Assembly (NCBI GenBank): GCA_041389725.1
Contig: JAWKRG010000002.1
Coordinates: forward strand, 1,240,001 to 1,304,000
Direction of reading: 5' to 3'
Origin: Polyangiaceae bacterium
Lineage (GTDB): Bacteria > Myxococcota_A > Polyangia > Polyangiales > Polyangiaceae
Length of the DNA stretch: 64,000 nt
Shown here in pieces: positions 32,851-42,974 of this stretch (position 1 is the stretch's first letter; every line of letters begins with the position of its first letter). The translations under genes and the position numbers were made by a program. The notes beneath the pieces were generated by a model. The model did not search any database. It saw only the letters and a program-made list of their open reading frames with translations, and had not been told where the DNA came from.

Positions 32851-33555
32851 CTAGGAAGTCCAAAGATTCGTGGTCCGGTGCACTCGCCAGTGACTGCCCG
32901 TGCGCTTCACCCACACCAACGCACCTCGACCGTTGAGATCCCCGGTGGTGAACTCAACGTAGACGAGCGCATCGGTGCCCGCATTTGTGAATGCAACGCG
33001 CGAGAATTCTAGGAAGGCATCCGCATGTGGAAACCTCCGCCTCAGTGCGGACCAGGCCCGCCCGCGTTCCGACAGGCCTGCAACTGCAACCCCAAGCGGT
33101 TTGAACCTATCCAGCAACTCGGCTTCTTTGCGCACGCGATCGTTGCGAAGAAACGCGACCGCCAAGGGTCGCGAGAGCCCAGGTAGTCGACCGCATAGCC
33201 ATCCTTCGACATCCGGCTCGGAACGCTTCAGCTGACTCACCATTTCGCTCGGCCATCGCGTTCGTGAGCTCAGAACAGCGCTCCCGATTTGCCCAGCCAA
33301 GAGGTCTTGAAGGACGGTCCGGTAGACGCTGTACGTGTTTGCGTCGGTTTCTACGATGCGCGGGGAAGGTTCACGACCAGCCAAGCTGTCCGGGGCCGGC
33401 AGCGCAGGCAGCCCGTTGCCACTCACCGCGGTGTGCCCGCAAGCCGCCGAAAGTCCTAGAAGCAACAACGCTGGCACCAAGCGTAGCCTATTCCGACGGC
33501 TTGATGTCCTCAGCCTCGACCTGGTACTCACCTCGCGATTCAAGCTGATTGGCAT
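32851..33555 (-). CDS. Lipoprotein overlapping the Rhs toxin gene, candidate immunity protein
   Basis: 234 residues from ATG 33555, giving a basic N-region and the signal LRLVPALLLLGLSAAC (lipidated Cys39). A shorter start within the Arg-rich part (TTG or GTG near 33477) would avoid the overlap of 68 bp with the toxin gene. The mature protein is mixed alpha/beta (TYSVYRTVLQDLLAGQ, ALVYVEFTTGDLNGRGALVWVK, HWRVHRTTNLW) and matches no family I recognise. It is the last gene of the Tc/Rhs-like operon and lies directly after the variable toxin domain, the usual place of a cognate immunity gene. The envelope location would fit protection against an exported protease. This role is inferred from position only. 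Confidence 0.65.
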   Translation of the reverse strand: MPISLNREVSTRSRLRTSSRRNRLRLVPALLLLGLSAACGHTAVSGNGLPALPAPDSLAGREPSPRIVETDANTYSVYRTVLQDLLAGQIGSAVLSSRTRWPSEMVSQLKRSEPDVEGWLCGRLPGLSRPLAVAFLRNDRVRKEAELLDRFKPLGVAVAGLSERGRAWSALRRRFPHADAFLEFSRVAFTNAGTDALVYVEFTTGDLNGRGALVWVKRTGSHWRVHRTTNLWTS

Positions 33556-36500
33556 ATTGTTCGTATCCGGCCGCAAATGACTTTGCGATTTCCTCCCCTC
33601 TGGCCGCAGCCGCGCGTTCGGCAGTCGCTTTTGCGCGGAGGTCGTCAATCGTCGCATTGTAGCGTGCGACTGCTCCCCCAACAATATCGTCGATGCGGAT
33701 CTGACGCACTTCACCGTACCTTGCTGTCCGCGTATCCGTTCGGAGAATATCCAACCGTCGACCGGCGAGCCAGGGCTCCGGGCGCGGATGCTTTCCTCCA
33801 GAGATCATGTAGTGCCCTGCTTCGTGCGCCATGACGCCCAGCTTGCGCAGCTCCTCCAGTGGAAACACACCAAACTTGCCGGCCAGCACGTAGGCGGCTG
33901 TGTCCCTCTCCTTCTCTCTTCCCTCCAACGGACGGATCTCTGCTTGGTTGCGAGCACCCGGTCGCGGGAGACGCTTCCCTTCCGCATATGCGGCCCGGCG
34001 GCGCGTGTCGTCCCAGATGTTCCGCAGCTTAGGGCTGAGTTCAAACGAGACTGTTCGCGTCACGCCCTTTTCGTCGGTATGGGACCAGCTCTTCTCTCTC
34101 CAGACCCGGTCAAAGTCAGCTTTCATTAGAGCGATCGCACCAGTCCCTCGGCTGTCTCGCCCATAGACCTCAACGTCAACTCGCACGCGGATACTCGTCT
34201 TCGTAATCAGCACGCTGAAGTCTAGTCCGAGCCGATCCACGACGATCAATGCACGGCCGCCCCCGTACGCATACGGGTTCAAGTCCGCCTCCCCCGGTGC
34301 GTGCACCGCCAACGGATCCGCACTCGCCCACCGCTGCAGGTTCGTGGAGAGGAACCTCTTCCCGAAGTACGTCAGCCCAACTTCGACATCGTCCTCTTTG
34401 CCGGTGAACCCATAGTCCTCCCTAAACGCTGACCAGCGCTCAGGCCGGTAGTCGCTCTCCTTGGAGCCGTACGCCTCGTACGTCCCTCGTTCGACCAACT
34501 CTCCCGTCGCCTTATCGAGCACCACCGACGTCGACCCAAGGTGGTCGCCCAGCTCGAAGAAGACGTGCAGGCGGTCACCAGCGTTGAAGCGCGGAACGTT
34601 GTGTTGGGGGGGCTCGTAGACGAGGCGCGCTAGGCGGACGCCGTTGGCGAAGAGGTAGCCGACTTCCGTGGTGGGGGTGAGCTCGTATTCGCCGCCTTGG
34701 AAGCGTGCGCGGCGTAGTTCCAGGGTCTCGAAGAGGTAGACGGTGTGGCGCTCGGCGTTTGGTCCGCCTCCGCCGGGGCCGCCCTTGGCAGTCTTGATGA
34801 CTCGCTGATCGCCCGCGTCGTAGGCGTTGGTCAGATCCGCATCCGCAGTGGCAGTTGGAAGCGGGTTGTCGATGCCGGTGACTGCGGAGGAGGAAATGTC
34901 CCAGCGCCTTGCGCGAGTCAGCCGCCCGACCTCGTCCCATGCGTACGCGAAGAGCTGATTGCAGGCGCTTCCCGTGGGCAAGCACGGGCCGCCGCGATCG
35001 ACTGCCAAGCGAACCAAGTTCCCCGCGTCGTCATAGCGTGCCGCGAGTCTTCCTGTGCGCGTGCCGGGCTTGGCGAGGTTGTCGGCAGCGGTGAGCTGGT
35101 AGGGTTTCGGATCAGCGCCCGTCAGCGCGCCATTCGCGATGGTACCCAGCGACCGATCGTAGAAGCCGTGGGCGTCGTCATCAGACTCGAGCGTGTTCCC
35201 GAGCCAGTCATAGGCGTAGCTCTGTGAGAGCACGCGCTTGTCGAAGGCAACGTGCGGACTGGGCTTTGCGCGACGAGTGTCTTGGAGATTGCCACCGCCG
35301 CTGTTCTCCGCTTCGAACGGGCTCTTCCAAACATCGTCGCCGGTTGAATACTGGTAGTCGACTTGCTTGACGCGATAGAGATCGTCGTATTCGGCCTTCT
35401 TGGAGACGGGTTTTGCGCCTTCGGGCCATTCGTCCGCGATGCGCCAGTCACGCACCTCGGTTGGGTTGGAGACGACGTCGTATCTGATCTCGTCGTCTTG
35501 CAGCAGCAGTTGGAAGGTTGGGTGGTGGCTCGCGTCGAAGACGGGCGGGGGAGTGTAGGCGGGGGGAACGTCGGTCCACTCGCTGGGTGGGCCGCGGTAG
35601 GTTTGCACCGTCGAGACTCTTCGGCGCGTGTCGTAGATGTAGTCCGTCTTCGTCTCCGCCAGGTCGCCGTACTGCACTGACTCGAGCAGGCCGTCGGCGG
35701 AGCGGTCGATGTTCGCGACGAGGGTGCCGTAGCTGCCGCCCACTGCTCTGACCGTGCCGCGGTCCGAGTAGCTGGTCGTGACTGCGCGCGTAGATCCGCC
35801 GGGCGCCACCGCCACGCCGTTCAACTCTGCGACGGTAGTTCCGTTGGTAGCCAGCACTTCGCGGTCCGCGCTGTCGAACTCCATGGCGCGCTGGTACCAG
35901 CGCGGTGCGTAGCGCTGCGCGAGCGCGTTGTCCGGTGTGCCGGGCTTGGCGACGCGCACGTCGGCGTTGGTGCTTCGGCCGCGGCCGTCGAAGGTGGTGA
36001 CCGTGAGAGAAGCGCGATCGTAAACAGCGACTAGCCGACCAACCACGAAGTTCGCGATCTGCGCGTAACCGGGCGGCATGTCGGGGGACAGCGCATCGTA
36101 GTGGTAGAGCACTTCCACGCCGGTACGCGCCGTCAGATTGGGAGCTGAGTACGGTTGGTGCTGCGCTTCGCAGGGGGAGTAGTCCTCCGTCAGCAGTCGA
36201 CCGAGGCCGTCATATGCGAAGTTGATGCCGCAGCCGCGGGCGTCGCTCGTGCCGACCAGATCGCCGGCATCGTTGTAGGCGTAACGCCAAGCCTTGAGCG
36301 TGCTCGCGTCTTGGGATGGATTGCTCGTGAAGCCCTTGGTCGTGTTCGGCTCCACGTTGAGCACCATGCGGGCCTGGGTGTCGTAGCGCATCCATCGCGT
36401 CACGTTCTGCGATGAGCCGGCGAGTTCGCGTTTGATCACCTCGGGCTCGTTGGTCGGCAAGTAGGTGCTGCGGGTCACTCTTTCTCGAAGCGTGTTCCCT

Positions 36501-39500
36501 TCATGGAAGCGCTCCGTCGTGAACGCCGTCCTCCCGTGACCGTCCTTCGTCTCGCTCGCAAACGTTCCGCCATGCGGTCCCGCTTCAAGATCAGCTCCGT
36601 CCCACATATCCGTGGAAAGCGCGTGGTAGGCCGAATACAACGTGATCGTTCCATCAAGGTCTGTCGTGAACTTCTGTCTTCCGAAGGCGTCGTAGCGCTG
36701 GGATCCGTAGGGAGCGCTGGGCAGGGCGCTCAAGGGGAAGGACTTGGGGTTGCCGGAGTAGAAGCTCGCTAGGTGCTTTCGCTCGACCGTGCCGTCGCTG
36801 TCGAAGGCGACTTGTTCGGCGGCGATCCAGGGGGCGCCGTCTTCCAGGTCGTCGGCCTCTTGCAGCGTTACCAAGGTGCGGCCGAAGCCGTCGACGTAGG
36901 ACCAGCTCTCGAGATACTCCGTGTCCTCTGCCAGGGTCTTGGCGTCTTGGGTCTGCGTGTGGATGATGGAGTGCGCGGCGCCGGGGCCGAGGTCGGGCGG
37001 CAGGAAGTATTCGATGATGACGCTGGGCACTGGTGACGACACTCCGGGCGCGTCGGGGTGGGGGCGCGTGAGCGTCACCAGTCGCCCGAAGCCGTCATAT
37101 TCGACGACGGTGGGCTGCGCCTGCATGTCGCGGACGTCCGTCGCTAGCGTCAGGCCGCGGTCGTAGTCATTGACCTTCGTGGTCAGGGACGGTGACGTGC
37201 AGCCGTTCTTGTGCATGCGCTCTTCGATGGGCAGCTGCGTGAAGACGGTGTCGTAGATGACTTCACGGCAGCGGCCGTTGGGGCCGAACTCCTTCACCAC
37301 GTTGCCGAGGGTGTCGTACTGGGTGGTCCACACGATGTCGGCGCCGGTGGAGGCGTCGCTCGGCGGCGGAGCGATGGAGCTACCGGTCACTTCGTGGAAG
37401 CGATCGAGCGCCAGCGATCCGCTCAGCTTCTGCGTGCTCGTGAGCGGCACGCCGGTCGCCGCGTAGGTTGTCAGCGTTTCCTTCCACTTCGTCGTGCCGT
37501 GTGCGCTGCCTTGCACGTACGTCTGACCGGTGCGCCACAGCCATCCCGTCGGGTCACCTGCGGGGCGTGTGGGAACCGTCGTGGTCGTGATCACCTCGTC
37601 GTTGCCACCGGGGCAGCCGTCGGTGCAGCCGTCGGCGATGCCGATCGTCTTGTTGCCGAACACGTCCACTTGGCTCGAGCCTTGGATGCGCGCGCGCCCA
37701 GAGCTGGACTTGAGCGTCACGCTCGCGTTTTCGATCGTCCAATCCGCGTTGCTGGCGGCGGGAGGCACGCCGCTGCCGTCGGCGATGGGCGCGCGCTCTA
37801 CCTGCACTTGGGGCAGGGTCACCGTCGACGTTGCCGGGACGAAGTTGTCGCTGTCGTAGAGGTATGTCGTCTTGCTGGTCTCGAAGGCGTGGCGCACTTC
37901 GCGACCATCCAGCCCGGTGTAGAGCTTGCGCAGGCGATAGGCCATCGTGTCCGTCGAGAGCACTCGCCCGCTCTCGTCGCGCTTCTCGGTGATGGTCGGA
38001 AGCCCCTTCAGCGCTTCCCGCGGATTGTCGCGCCAGCGCTCCGGCACACTGCAGTCGTCGATGCCGTTGTCGGTCCCCGCTCCCGTTGCCGTTTCATCGA
38101 CGCACTCGCCGAGCAAGAACTCCGTTTCCGTGATGTCCGTCGGGCTGTTCTCGTCGCCGATCTTCTTTGCGCTGGCGCGTTTGAAGCCGCGGAACTCGCG
38201 CTGCCGCCCCTCGAACACTGGGTCGCGGTAGGTGTACTCGGTGACGTAGGTGCCGGCGGGTTTGCCCGCCACGGCGTGGTTGTCGGTTTCGGTGACGCGC
38301 TTGACCACGTGCACCACCGTCGGCATCTTGCTGGCCCAGGCGTTGCCGCTCGACTCCGCGCTGAGCATCTCCGCGGTGCTCGTCGAGTATTCCAGGTGCG
38401 TGGACTTGCCCAGGCCGTTGTTCACGCGGGTCAGCACGTGGGGGCGCTCGCCGCCTTGCAGATCCATGTACTGGAACTTGCTGGCGTTGCCCCACAGGAT
38501 GTCGCGGGTGCCGCTGCCGTTGATGTCGACCAAGCGGACGCGATTCGCGTAGCTCGGGCTGGCGGGGGTGCCGCTGATCACGTGGCGCTCGGTCCAACCT
38601 TCGCCGTCCACGTTGAGCCACACGTCCACGTCCGTGAAGCGCACTTGCACCAAGTCACTCAGGCCGTCGCCGTTCACGTCGTCCAGGCGCAGGCTCTCGC
38701 CCTGGATGTCGCTGTACTGCGGGCTCGTCGTCATTTGGATGTAGCGATTCGCGCCGAAGGTGCCGCCGGGGCAGTCGTCGCGTTTGCCCGTGCCCCAGAA
38801 GCCGTTGCCGCGTCCCGGCCAGTAGCGGATGTCGCCCTTGCGAATGCGCACGATGTCCGTGATGCCGTCGCCGTTCATGTCGGCGAGCTTGATGTCGGGA
38901 TCCGAGAAGCGCACCGGCGTGCTGCTCCAGGGAACGCAGGTGCGCACGGGCTCGTTGCTGATCGAGGCGGTGGTGGGGCTCGTGTTCACCGCGCTCCCGA
39001 ACTGCCCGTCGCCTCCGGGGTAGCGCCCCAGGGCGAAGAAAGTCTGCACCTCCGTGCCGGTCGTGACCACGACGTCCACCAGGCCGTCGAAGTTCACGTC
39101 CATCACTTGCGTGTCGAGGGTGTCCTTGCCGAAATCGATCTTCGGACTCTGCCCGCTGGCGGTCGTGACTTCGCGCCCGCGCCAGGTCCAACCCGCGGCG
39201 GTCAACGCTGGCTCGTACACCGCGTAGGTCTTCACCTTGGGCATGTGCAGCAGGTTGATGCTCGCGTCGCCGTCCACGTCCAACGCGGCAACGTTCAGGT
39301 TGGAGAGGGTGATCGTGCTCGGCCCCGCTCCAATCACGCCGCTCACTCCCATCGGCGTCGCCGAGCCGAAGTGGTTCATCGCGCCTTGGTCGCCGTTGAA
39401 GAACACGCCGTGCCCCGAGCCGTACACTCCCGCTGCCGTCACCAGCACGTCGGGCAGGGCGTCGCTGTTCACGTCGAACAAGTCCGTCAGCCCTTCGTCC

Positions 39501-41155
39501 ACGGAGTGCGGCGGGCTCTGGCCCATGCTGATCAAGCGCGCATCGAAGCCTTCGTAGCCGGGCAGCGTGCTGCTGCTCTGGGCGCCGCTGGTGTCGAAGG
39601 CTTGCACCCGGCCGTACTCGAAGGTCATCGCCGGCAAGCGCGGGCAGTTCGTGTCCGGCAGCCCCAGCGCGTCTTCCTGCGCCGCGTCTGTTTCAACCAC
39701 GGCGCCGTTAGTCCCACTGCCCCCGCAGCGTCCTTCCACCTGCACGCTCGCGAGCAGTGACAGGTGGCTCGTCGGATCGTAGGCGAGGTGAGTCTTGCGC
39801 ACCATGTGACGCGCGCCGCTGCTGACGAAGGGGTGACTCGCCACGTCCACTCGCGAGAGGCGCAGCCGCTGTTCGATCAGCCAGCCGCTGCGATAACTTC
39901 GCGTCGGATCGGGCCGCGCCTCGTACAGCAAGCGCGCGTGATGGGCGTAGCCGCTGAGCGGGCTGTTCGCCGCCGGCGGCGTGTCGTAGATGTCCGACAG
40001 GTACGCCATGCCGCCATCTTGCGCGTAGCGGAACACCACCGCGTTCGCCGGCGCCGGATTGCCGCTGGTGGGATTCGCGCTGCCGAAGGTGTCGTACTGC
40101 CTCACCAGGTGCCAGCGGTAGACTTCGCTCAGTTTGTCGGGATTGCGCTCCAGCGCGTTCGAGTAGCTGCTGCCATCCAGCGGCACGCCGAGCTCCATCG
40201 TCACGCCGCTCTTGTCCTGCACTCGCCAGGTCAGGTGATCCGGCGACCAGAAGAAGCGCAGGAAAGATCCCTCCACCCGTGGCCGAAAGTACTGCCAGCT
40301 CGTGGCCCAGCCCGGCATCGCTTCGTCCGCCAGGGCGCCGTTGCAGGTCAGGCCCGCGCCCACCACGCAGATGGGAACCAGCTCCTGCCCGCCGTTGAAC
40401 ACGAAGCGATCTTGCTCGGGATGAAACAGCGCTTCGTCCTGATAGCGCGGCACTCCGCGATCGGTCTGACGCGCAATGAAGGGCACGCCGATGCTCCAGC
40501 CCACACCGGTCACGCCCACTCCGCCGCTGCTGCTGTAGGAAAGCCCCAGGCTCGGTTGCGCTCCGCCTCGCGCCGCCGGCAGCGCCAGCGGCACGCTGAA
40601 GGTCGCGATCCCCGTCGACAGCTGCGCCGAGAAGCTCTCCTCCATTCCCTGAATCGTGCCCGCTCCCTTGGGAACGCTGATCGCCTTGCTCGTCACCCCG
40701 CTTTTGTCGGCTCCACTCGGTAGCGCCGCAGTCGGCACTGGCTCGACTTTCGCTCCAGCGTTGCCTTTGCCTTCGGTCGCGCGCGCGCTCAGATCTTTGT
40801 CCGCGGCGCTGCTCGCCAGATCGGGGTTGCCCCGTGCGCTCCCTTCCTCATCCTTGGTTTGGTTTTTGGTTTGTTGGGCTTCCAGTCCCTTGGCACCCAT
40901 CGTAACTGCCGGGTTCCCACTCTCCGGCTGTCCCGCGTTCCCACTCGGATCCGCCTTCGCGGTCGCCGCCCAGCCCGGCGCGTGCACGCTGTCATTGCTC
41001 GTGCTCCCGCTCGCCGTCGCTGCGCCTTGCTGCGCCGCCTCGCTCGCACTCCCCGCCCCTTCCCCCTCCGCCCACGCATGCGTCCGCCCGACTCCGAGCG
41101 CGAAGAGCGCCAACAACGCGACGCCCCCGTGCCGTCTCATCGTTGTCCCTTTCAT
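33488..41155 (-). CDS. SpvB/TcdB-middle/Rhs polymorphic toxin with C-terminal HEAGH zincin-like domain
   Basis: 2555 residues. GGAGGT precedes ATG 41155, which overlaps the upstream stop (ATGA). A Sec signal (GGVALLALFALGVGRTHAWA) starts it, unusual for TcB/TcC proteins. The SpvB domain is at about 165-470 (EESFSAQLSTGIATFSVPL, PSLGLSYSSSGGVGVTGVGW). About 555-880 carry FG-GAP/VCBS repeats (DMNGDGITDIVRI, DVNGDGLSDLVQV), followed by the TcdB-middle region (GLGKSTHLEYSTS, FRGFKRASAKK). From 1300 to 2300 there are YD/Rhs repeats closing with the core end YGFTGKEDDVEVGLTYFGKR and DPLAV...NPYAYGGG...DRLGLD. The last 240 residues form a separate tip with HEAGH at about 2444-2448 (HExxH zinc motif). 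A TcB-TcC-like cocoon carrying a protease toxin is inferred. Confidence 0.9.
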   Translation of the reverse strand: MKGTTMRRHGGVALLALFALGVGRTHAWAEGEGAGSASEAAQQGAATASGSTSNDSVHAPGWAATAKADPSGNAGQPESGNPAVTMGAKGLEAQQTKNQTKDEEGSARGNPDLASSAADKDLSARATEGKGNAGAKVEPVPTAALPSGADKSGVTSKAISVPKGAGTIQGMEESFSAQLSTGIATFSVPLALPAARGGAQPSLGLSYSSSGGVGVTGVGWSIGVPFIARQTDRGVPRYQDEALFHPEQDRFVFNGGQELVPICVVGAGLTCNGALADEAMPGWATSWQYFRPRVEGSFLRFFWSPDHLTWRVQDKSGVTMELGVPLDGSSYSNALERNPDKLSEVYRWHLVRQYDTFGSANPTSGNPAPANAVVFRYAQDGGMAYLSDIYDTPPAANSPLSGYAHHARLLYEARPDPTRSYRSGWLIEQRLRLSRVDVASHPFVSSGARHMVRKTHLAYDPTSHLSLLASVQVEGRCGGSGTNGAVVETDAAQEDALGLPDTNCPRLPAMTFEYGRVQAFDTSGAQSSSTLPGYEGFDARLISMGQSPPHSVDEGLTDLFDVNSDALPDVLVTAAGVYGSGHGVFFNGDQGAMNHFGSATPMGVSGVIGAGPSTITLSNLNVAALDVDGDASINLLHMPKVKTYAVYEPALTAAGWTWRGREVTTASGQSPKIDFGKDTLDTQVMDVNFDGLVDVVVTTGTEVQTFFALGRYPGGDGQFGSAVNTSPTTASISNEPVRTCVPWSSTPVRFSDPDIKLADMNGDGITDIVRIRKGDIRYWPGRGNGFWGTGKRDDCPGGTFGANRYIQMTTSPQYSDIQGESLRLDDVNGDGLSDLVQVRFTDVDVWLNVDGEGWTERHVISGTPASPSYANRVRLVDINGSGTRDILWGNASKFQYMDLQGGERPHVLTRVNNGLGKSTHLEYSTSTAEMLSAESSGNAWASKMPTVVHVVKRVTETDNHAVAGKPAGTYVTEYTYRDPVFEGRQREFRGFKRASAKKIGDENSPTDITETEFLLGECVDETATGAGTDNGIDDCSVPERWRDNPREALKGLPTITEKRDESGRVLSTDTMAYRLRKLYTGLDGREVRHAFETSKTTYLYDSDNFVPATSTVTLPQVQVERAPIADGSGVPPAASNADWTIENASVTLKSSSGRARIQGSSQVDVFGNKTIGIADGCTDGCPGGNDEVITTTTVPTRPAGDPTGWLWRTGQTYVQGSAHGTTKWKETLTTYAATGVPLTSTQKLSGSLALDRFHEVTGSSIAPPPSDASTGADIVWTTQYDTLGNVVKEFGPNGRCREVIYDTVFTQLPIEERMHKNGCTSPSLTTKVNDYDRGLTLATDVRDMQAQPTVVEYDGFGRLVTLTRPHPDAPGVSSPVPSVIIEYFLPPDLGPGAAHSIIHTQTQDAKTLAEDTEYLESWSYVDGFGRTLVTLQEADDLEDGAPWIAAEQVAFDSDGTVERKHLASFYSGNPKSFPLSALPSAPYGSQRYDAFGRQKFTTDLDGTITLYSAYHALSTDMWDGADLEAGPHGGTFASETKDGHGRTAFTTERFHEGNTLRERVTRSTYLPTNEPEVIKRELAGSSQNVTRWMRYDTQARMVLNVEPNTTKGFTSNPSQDASTLKAWRYAYNDAGDLVGTSDARGCGINFAYDGLGRLLTEDYSPCEAQHQPYSAPNLTARTGVEVLYHYDALSPDMPPGYAQIANFVVGRLVAVYDRASLTVTTFDGRGRSTNADVRVAKPGTPDNALAQRYAPRWYQRAMEFDSADREVLATNGTTVAELNGVAVAPGGSTRAVTTSYSDRGTVRAVGGSYGTLVANIDRSADGLLESVQYGDLAETKTDYIYDTRRRVSTVQTYRGPPSEWTDVPPAYTPPPVFDASHHPTFQLLLQDDEIRYDVVSNPTEVRDWRIADEWPEGAKPVSKKAEYDDLYRVKQVDYQYSTGDDVWKSPFEAENSGGGNLQDTRRAKPSPHVAFDKRVLSQSYAYDWLGNTLESDDDAHGFYDRSLGTIANGALTGADPKPYQLTAADNLAKPGTRTGRLAARYDDAGNLVRLAVDRGGPCLPTGSACNQLFAYAWDEVGRLTRARRWDISSSAVTGIDNPLPTATADADLTNAYDAGDQRVIKTAKGGPGGGGPNAERHTVYLFETLELRRARFQGGEYELTPTTEVGYLFANGVRLARLVYEPPQHNVPRFNAGDRLHVFFELGDHLGSTSVVLDKATGELVERGTYEAYGSKESDYRPERWSAFREDYGFTGKEDDVEVGLTYFGKRFLSTNLQRWASADPLAVHAPGEADLNPYAYGGGRALIVVDRLGLDFSVLITKTSIRVRVDVEVYGRDSRGTGAIALMKADFDRVWREKSWSHTDEKGVTRTVSFELSPKLRNIWDDTRRRAAYAEGKRLPRPGARNQAEIRPLEGREKERDTAAYVLAGKFGVFPLEELRKLGVMAHEAGHYMISGGKHPRPEPWLAGRRLDILRTDTRTARYGEVRQIRIDDIVGGAVARYNATIDDLRAKATAERAAAARGEEIAKSFAAGYEQYANQLESRGEYQVEAEDIKPSE

Positions 41156-42957
41156 TTCCCACCTCCCATCGCAGCAATGGGGTGACGCACGATGGGAACC
41201 GGGATCAGCTCCGTCACCACGTCCGGCGTGCCTTCGACGTTGCCGAAGGTGCGGCCGTAGTCATCCCAGGCCGTAGCGATCGCGCCTCCCGGCCAGAGCG
41301 GAGTCGCGGCGAGGGCGGCGCGGCGTTGATCGTCGCCGCCGTGCGTGGGTTGGCGGGGCAGCGTGATCTCCGTCTTCGACAAGTCGAGACTCACTCCACC
41401 ACTCGTCGTCCAGGTGATCTCCTTGAGCCACAACTCTTCAGCGTTCGGGCTCGCCGGCACCGCGCCGCTGCGCCAGGCCAAGAACACGCGCGTGCCGACG
41501 CGTGCCAGCGCGGGCTCGCTCTGCGCCAAAGACGGATCCGTGGAGTAGGGCGCGACCAACGCCGGAATCGCGAAGGAACTCGTCGCGCCCGGCGTCGCCA
41601 AGTCCAGCACCGCGCCGCGCAGCTTCGCAGTTCCGAAGGCGCCGCCATCCTCGCTGAACACCAGCAAGAGCCGCGTGGAGTCGAGCGCCACCAGCGCGGG
41701 CTTGTCCCCGCTCGGTCCGGGACTCGACACCGCAACCGTGAAGCTCGCGCCGCCGGAGACGCTGCCGCTTGCTCCCGCCGTTTTCACCGCGAGGCTCTCC
41801 GTGGTGCCGCTCTTCACGCGCCACGCGGCGGCCCAGCTGCCATTGAACGCCGCCAGGCTGACCTGAGACTCGTGCGCGCTCGTCGCCGCGAGCACTTGCT
41901 CGCCGCCAATCGGCGCACCCGTCGCGCTCAGCGTGCGGAGCTTCAGATCGAGGCCCGTCGTCGCGATCTTCGACTCGTCCACCCAGGCCGCCACCAGCTC
42001 GCTGCCCGTCCAGATCAGATCTACGTCGCGCTGATTGAAGCTCGTCGTGGAGTTCACCCGCAGCTTCGTGCCCAAGCTGCCGCTCGCGCTCACCGTGCGC
42101 AGCGCAATGCCGCGGCCATCGCCATCGGCGCCGAGATCACTCCACGCCACCGCAAAGCCATCACCGGGCAGCGCAGCGAGCACGGGGTGCGCGCTCTCGG
42201 TCGTGCTCGAGTCATTCGCAATCGTGGCGATGGTGCCCGGCACTCCATCCGGGTCGAACATCCTCACGCCCAAGAGCGGGCTGGCGTGCGTCTCCACCCA
42301 ACCCAGCGCGAAGCCCGAATCGTCTGCGGCGATCGGATGTCGCCCCTCTCCGAGCCGTCGCGTCACCTTCGGCGGCACTCCGCCGCTGCTGCCCGGCCCC
42401 GGCGACACCAACACGTCTTCCACTCCGCAGCTCGCGTTGCACGAATCCGGCGGAGTCGATCCCGTTCCGTCGTCGCACTCCTCGGTCACCGGATCGCGGA
42501 TCCCGTCGCCGCAAAACTGCGACACCAGTCCCCCCCCGCTGCCACCCGTTCCCGCGCTGCCACTCGCGCCAGCAGTGCCGCCCGCGCCCGCAGTGCCACC
42601 AGCAGCGCCGCTGCCCGCGTTGCCGCCCGCGCCGCTCGCTCCACTCGCGCCGCCAGCCGCACCCGCGCCGCTCGCTCCACTCGCGCCGCCAGCCGCACCC
42701 GCGCCGGCACCGCCACCGAGCGACGCGTCACTCCCCGCGTCGCTCCCACTCGCGCCACCCGCCGCGCCGCTCCCACTCGCGCCGCTAGCTCCCGCCGCTC
42801 CTGCCGCGCCACCACTCCCGCCCCCGCCACCCGGACCGCAAGCGGGGGTGAGGGGGACGACTGCGGAGAATGTCAGCGTGAGTGCTACCCACGCTCCCAA
42901 TCGAAGCGTGGGCGGCCCCGCTGCTGAGCTCCACCGATCGCGCATGCGTCCTCGCAT
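41152..42957 (-). CDS. Gly/Ala/Ser-rich lipoprotein with Myxococcus Cys-rich repeat
   Basis: 601 residues; GAGGAG upstream places the start at the ATG at 42957. Signal WVALTLTFSAVVPLTPAC, then about 110 residues of GASG/GAAGG repeats, then a Cys motif of the type common in myxobacterial surface proteins (CGDGIRDPVTEECDDG..PDSCNASC). The remaining 400 residues are beta-rich repeats (GFALGWVETH, GFAVAWSDLGADGDGRGIALR, ELVAAWVDES, SWAAAWRVKSG, RVFLAWRSGA), which look like propeller blades with an A-W motif. It is translationally coupled to the downstream Rhs gene (ATGA) and lies 17 bp after the giant lipoprotein gene. It probably displays or scaffolds the toxin at the cell surface; this is inference. 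Confidence 0.8.
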   Translation of the reverse strand: MRGRMRDRWSSAAGPPTLRLGAWVALTLTFSAVVPLTPACGPGGGGGSGGAAGAAGASGASGSGAAGGASGSDAGSDASLGGGAGAGAAGGASGASGAGAAGGASGASGAGGNAGSGAAGGTAGAGGTAGASGSAGTGGSGGGLVSQFCGDGIRDPVTEECDDGTGSTPPDSCNASCGVEDVLVSPGPGSSGGVPPKVTRRLGEGRHPIAADDSGFALGWVETHASPLLGVRMFDPDGVPGTIATIANDSSTTESAHPVLAALPGDGFAVAWSDLGADGDGRGIALRTVSASGSLGTKLRVNSTTSFNQRDVDLIWTGSELVAAWVDESKIATTGLDLKLRTLSATGAPIGGEQVLAATSAHESQVSLAAFNGSWAAAWRVKSGTTESLAVKTAGASGSVSGGASFTVAVSSPGPSGDKPALVALDSTRLLLVFSEDGGAFGTAKLRGAVLDLATPGATSSFAIPALVAPYSTDPSLAQSEPALARVGTRVFLAWRSGAVPASPNAEELWLKEITWTTSGGVSLDLSKTEITLPRQPTHGGDDQRRAALAATPLWPGGAIATAWDDYGRTFGNVEGTPDVVTELIPVPIVRHPIAAMGGGK

Positions 42958-42974
42958 CACGAACTCCTCAGCTG

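Noticed and set aside
37211..39760. 849-codon open frame on the plus strand opposite the Rhs gene
   Set aside because: It is antisense to a strongly supported gene with many domains, is rich in Arg/His/Ala/Val, and has no motif. High GC leaves the opposite frames open.
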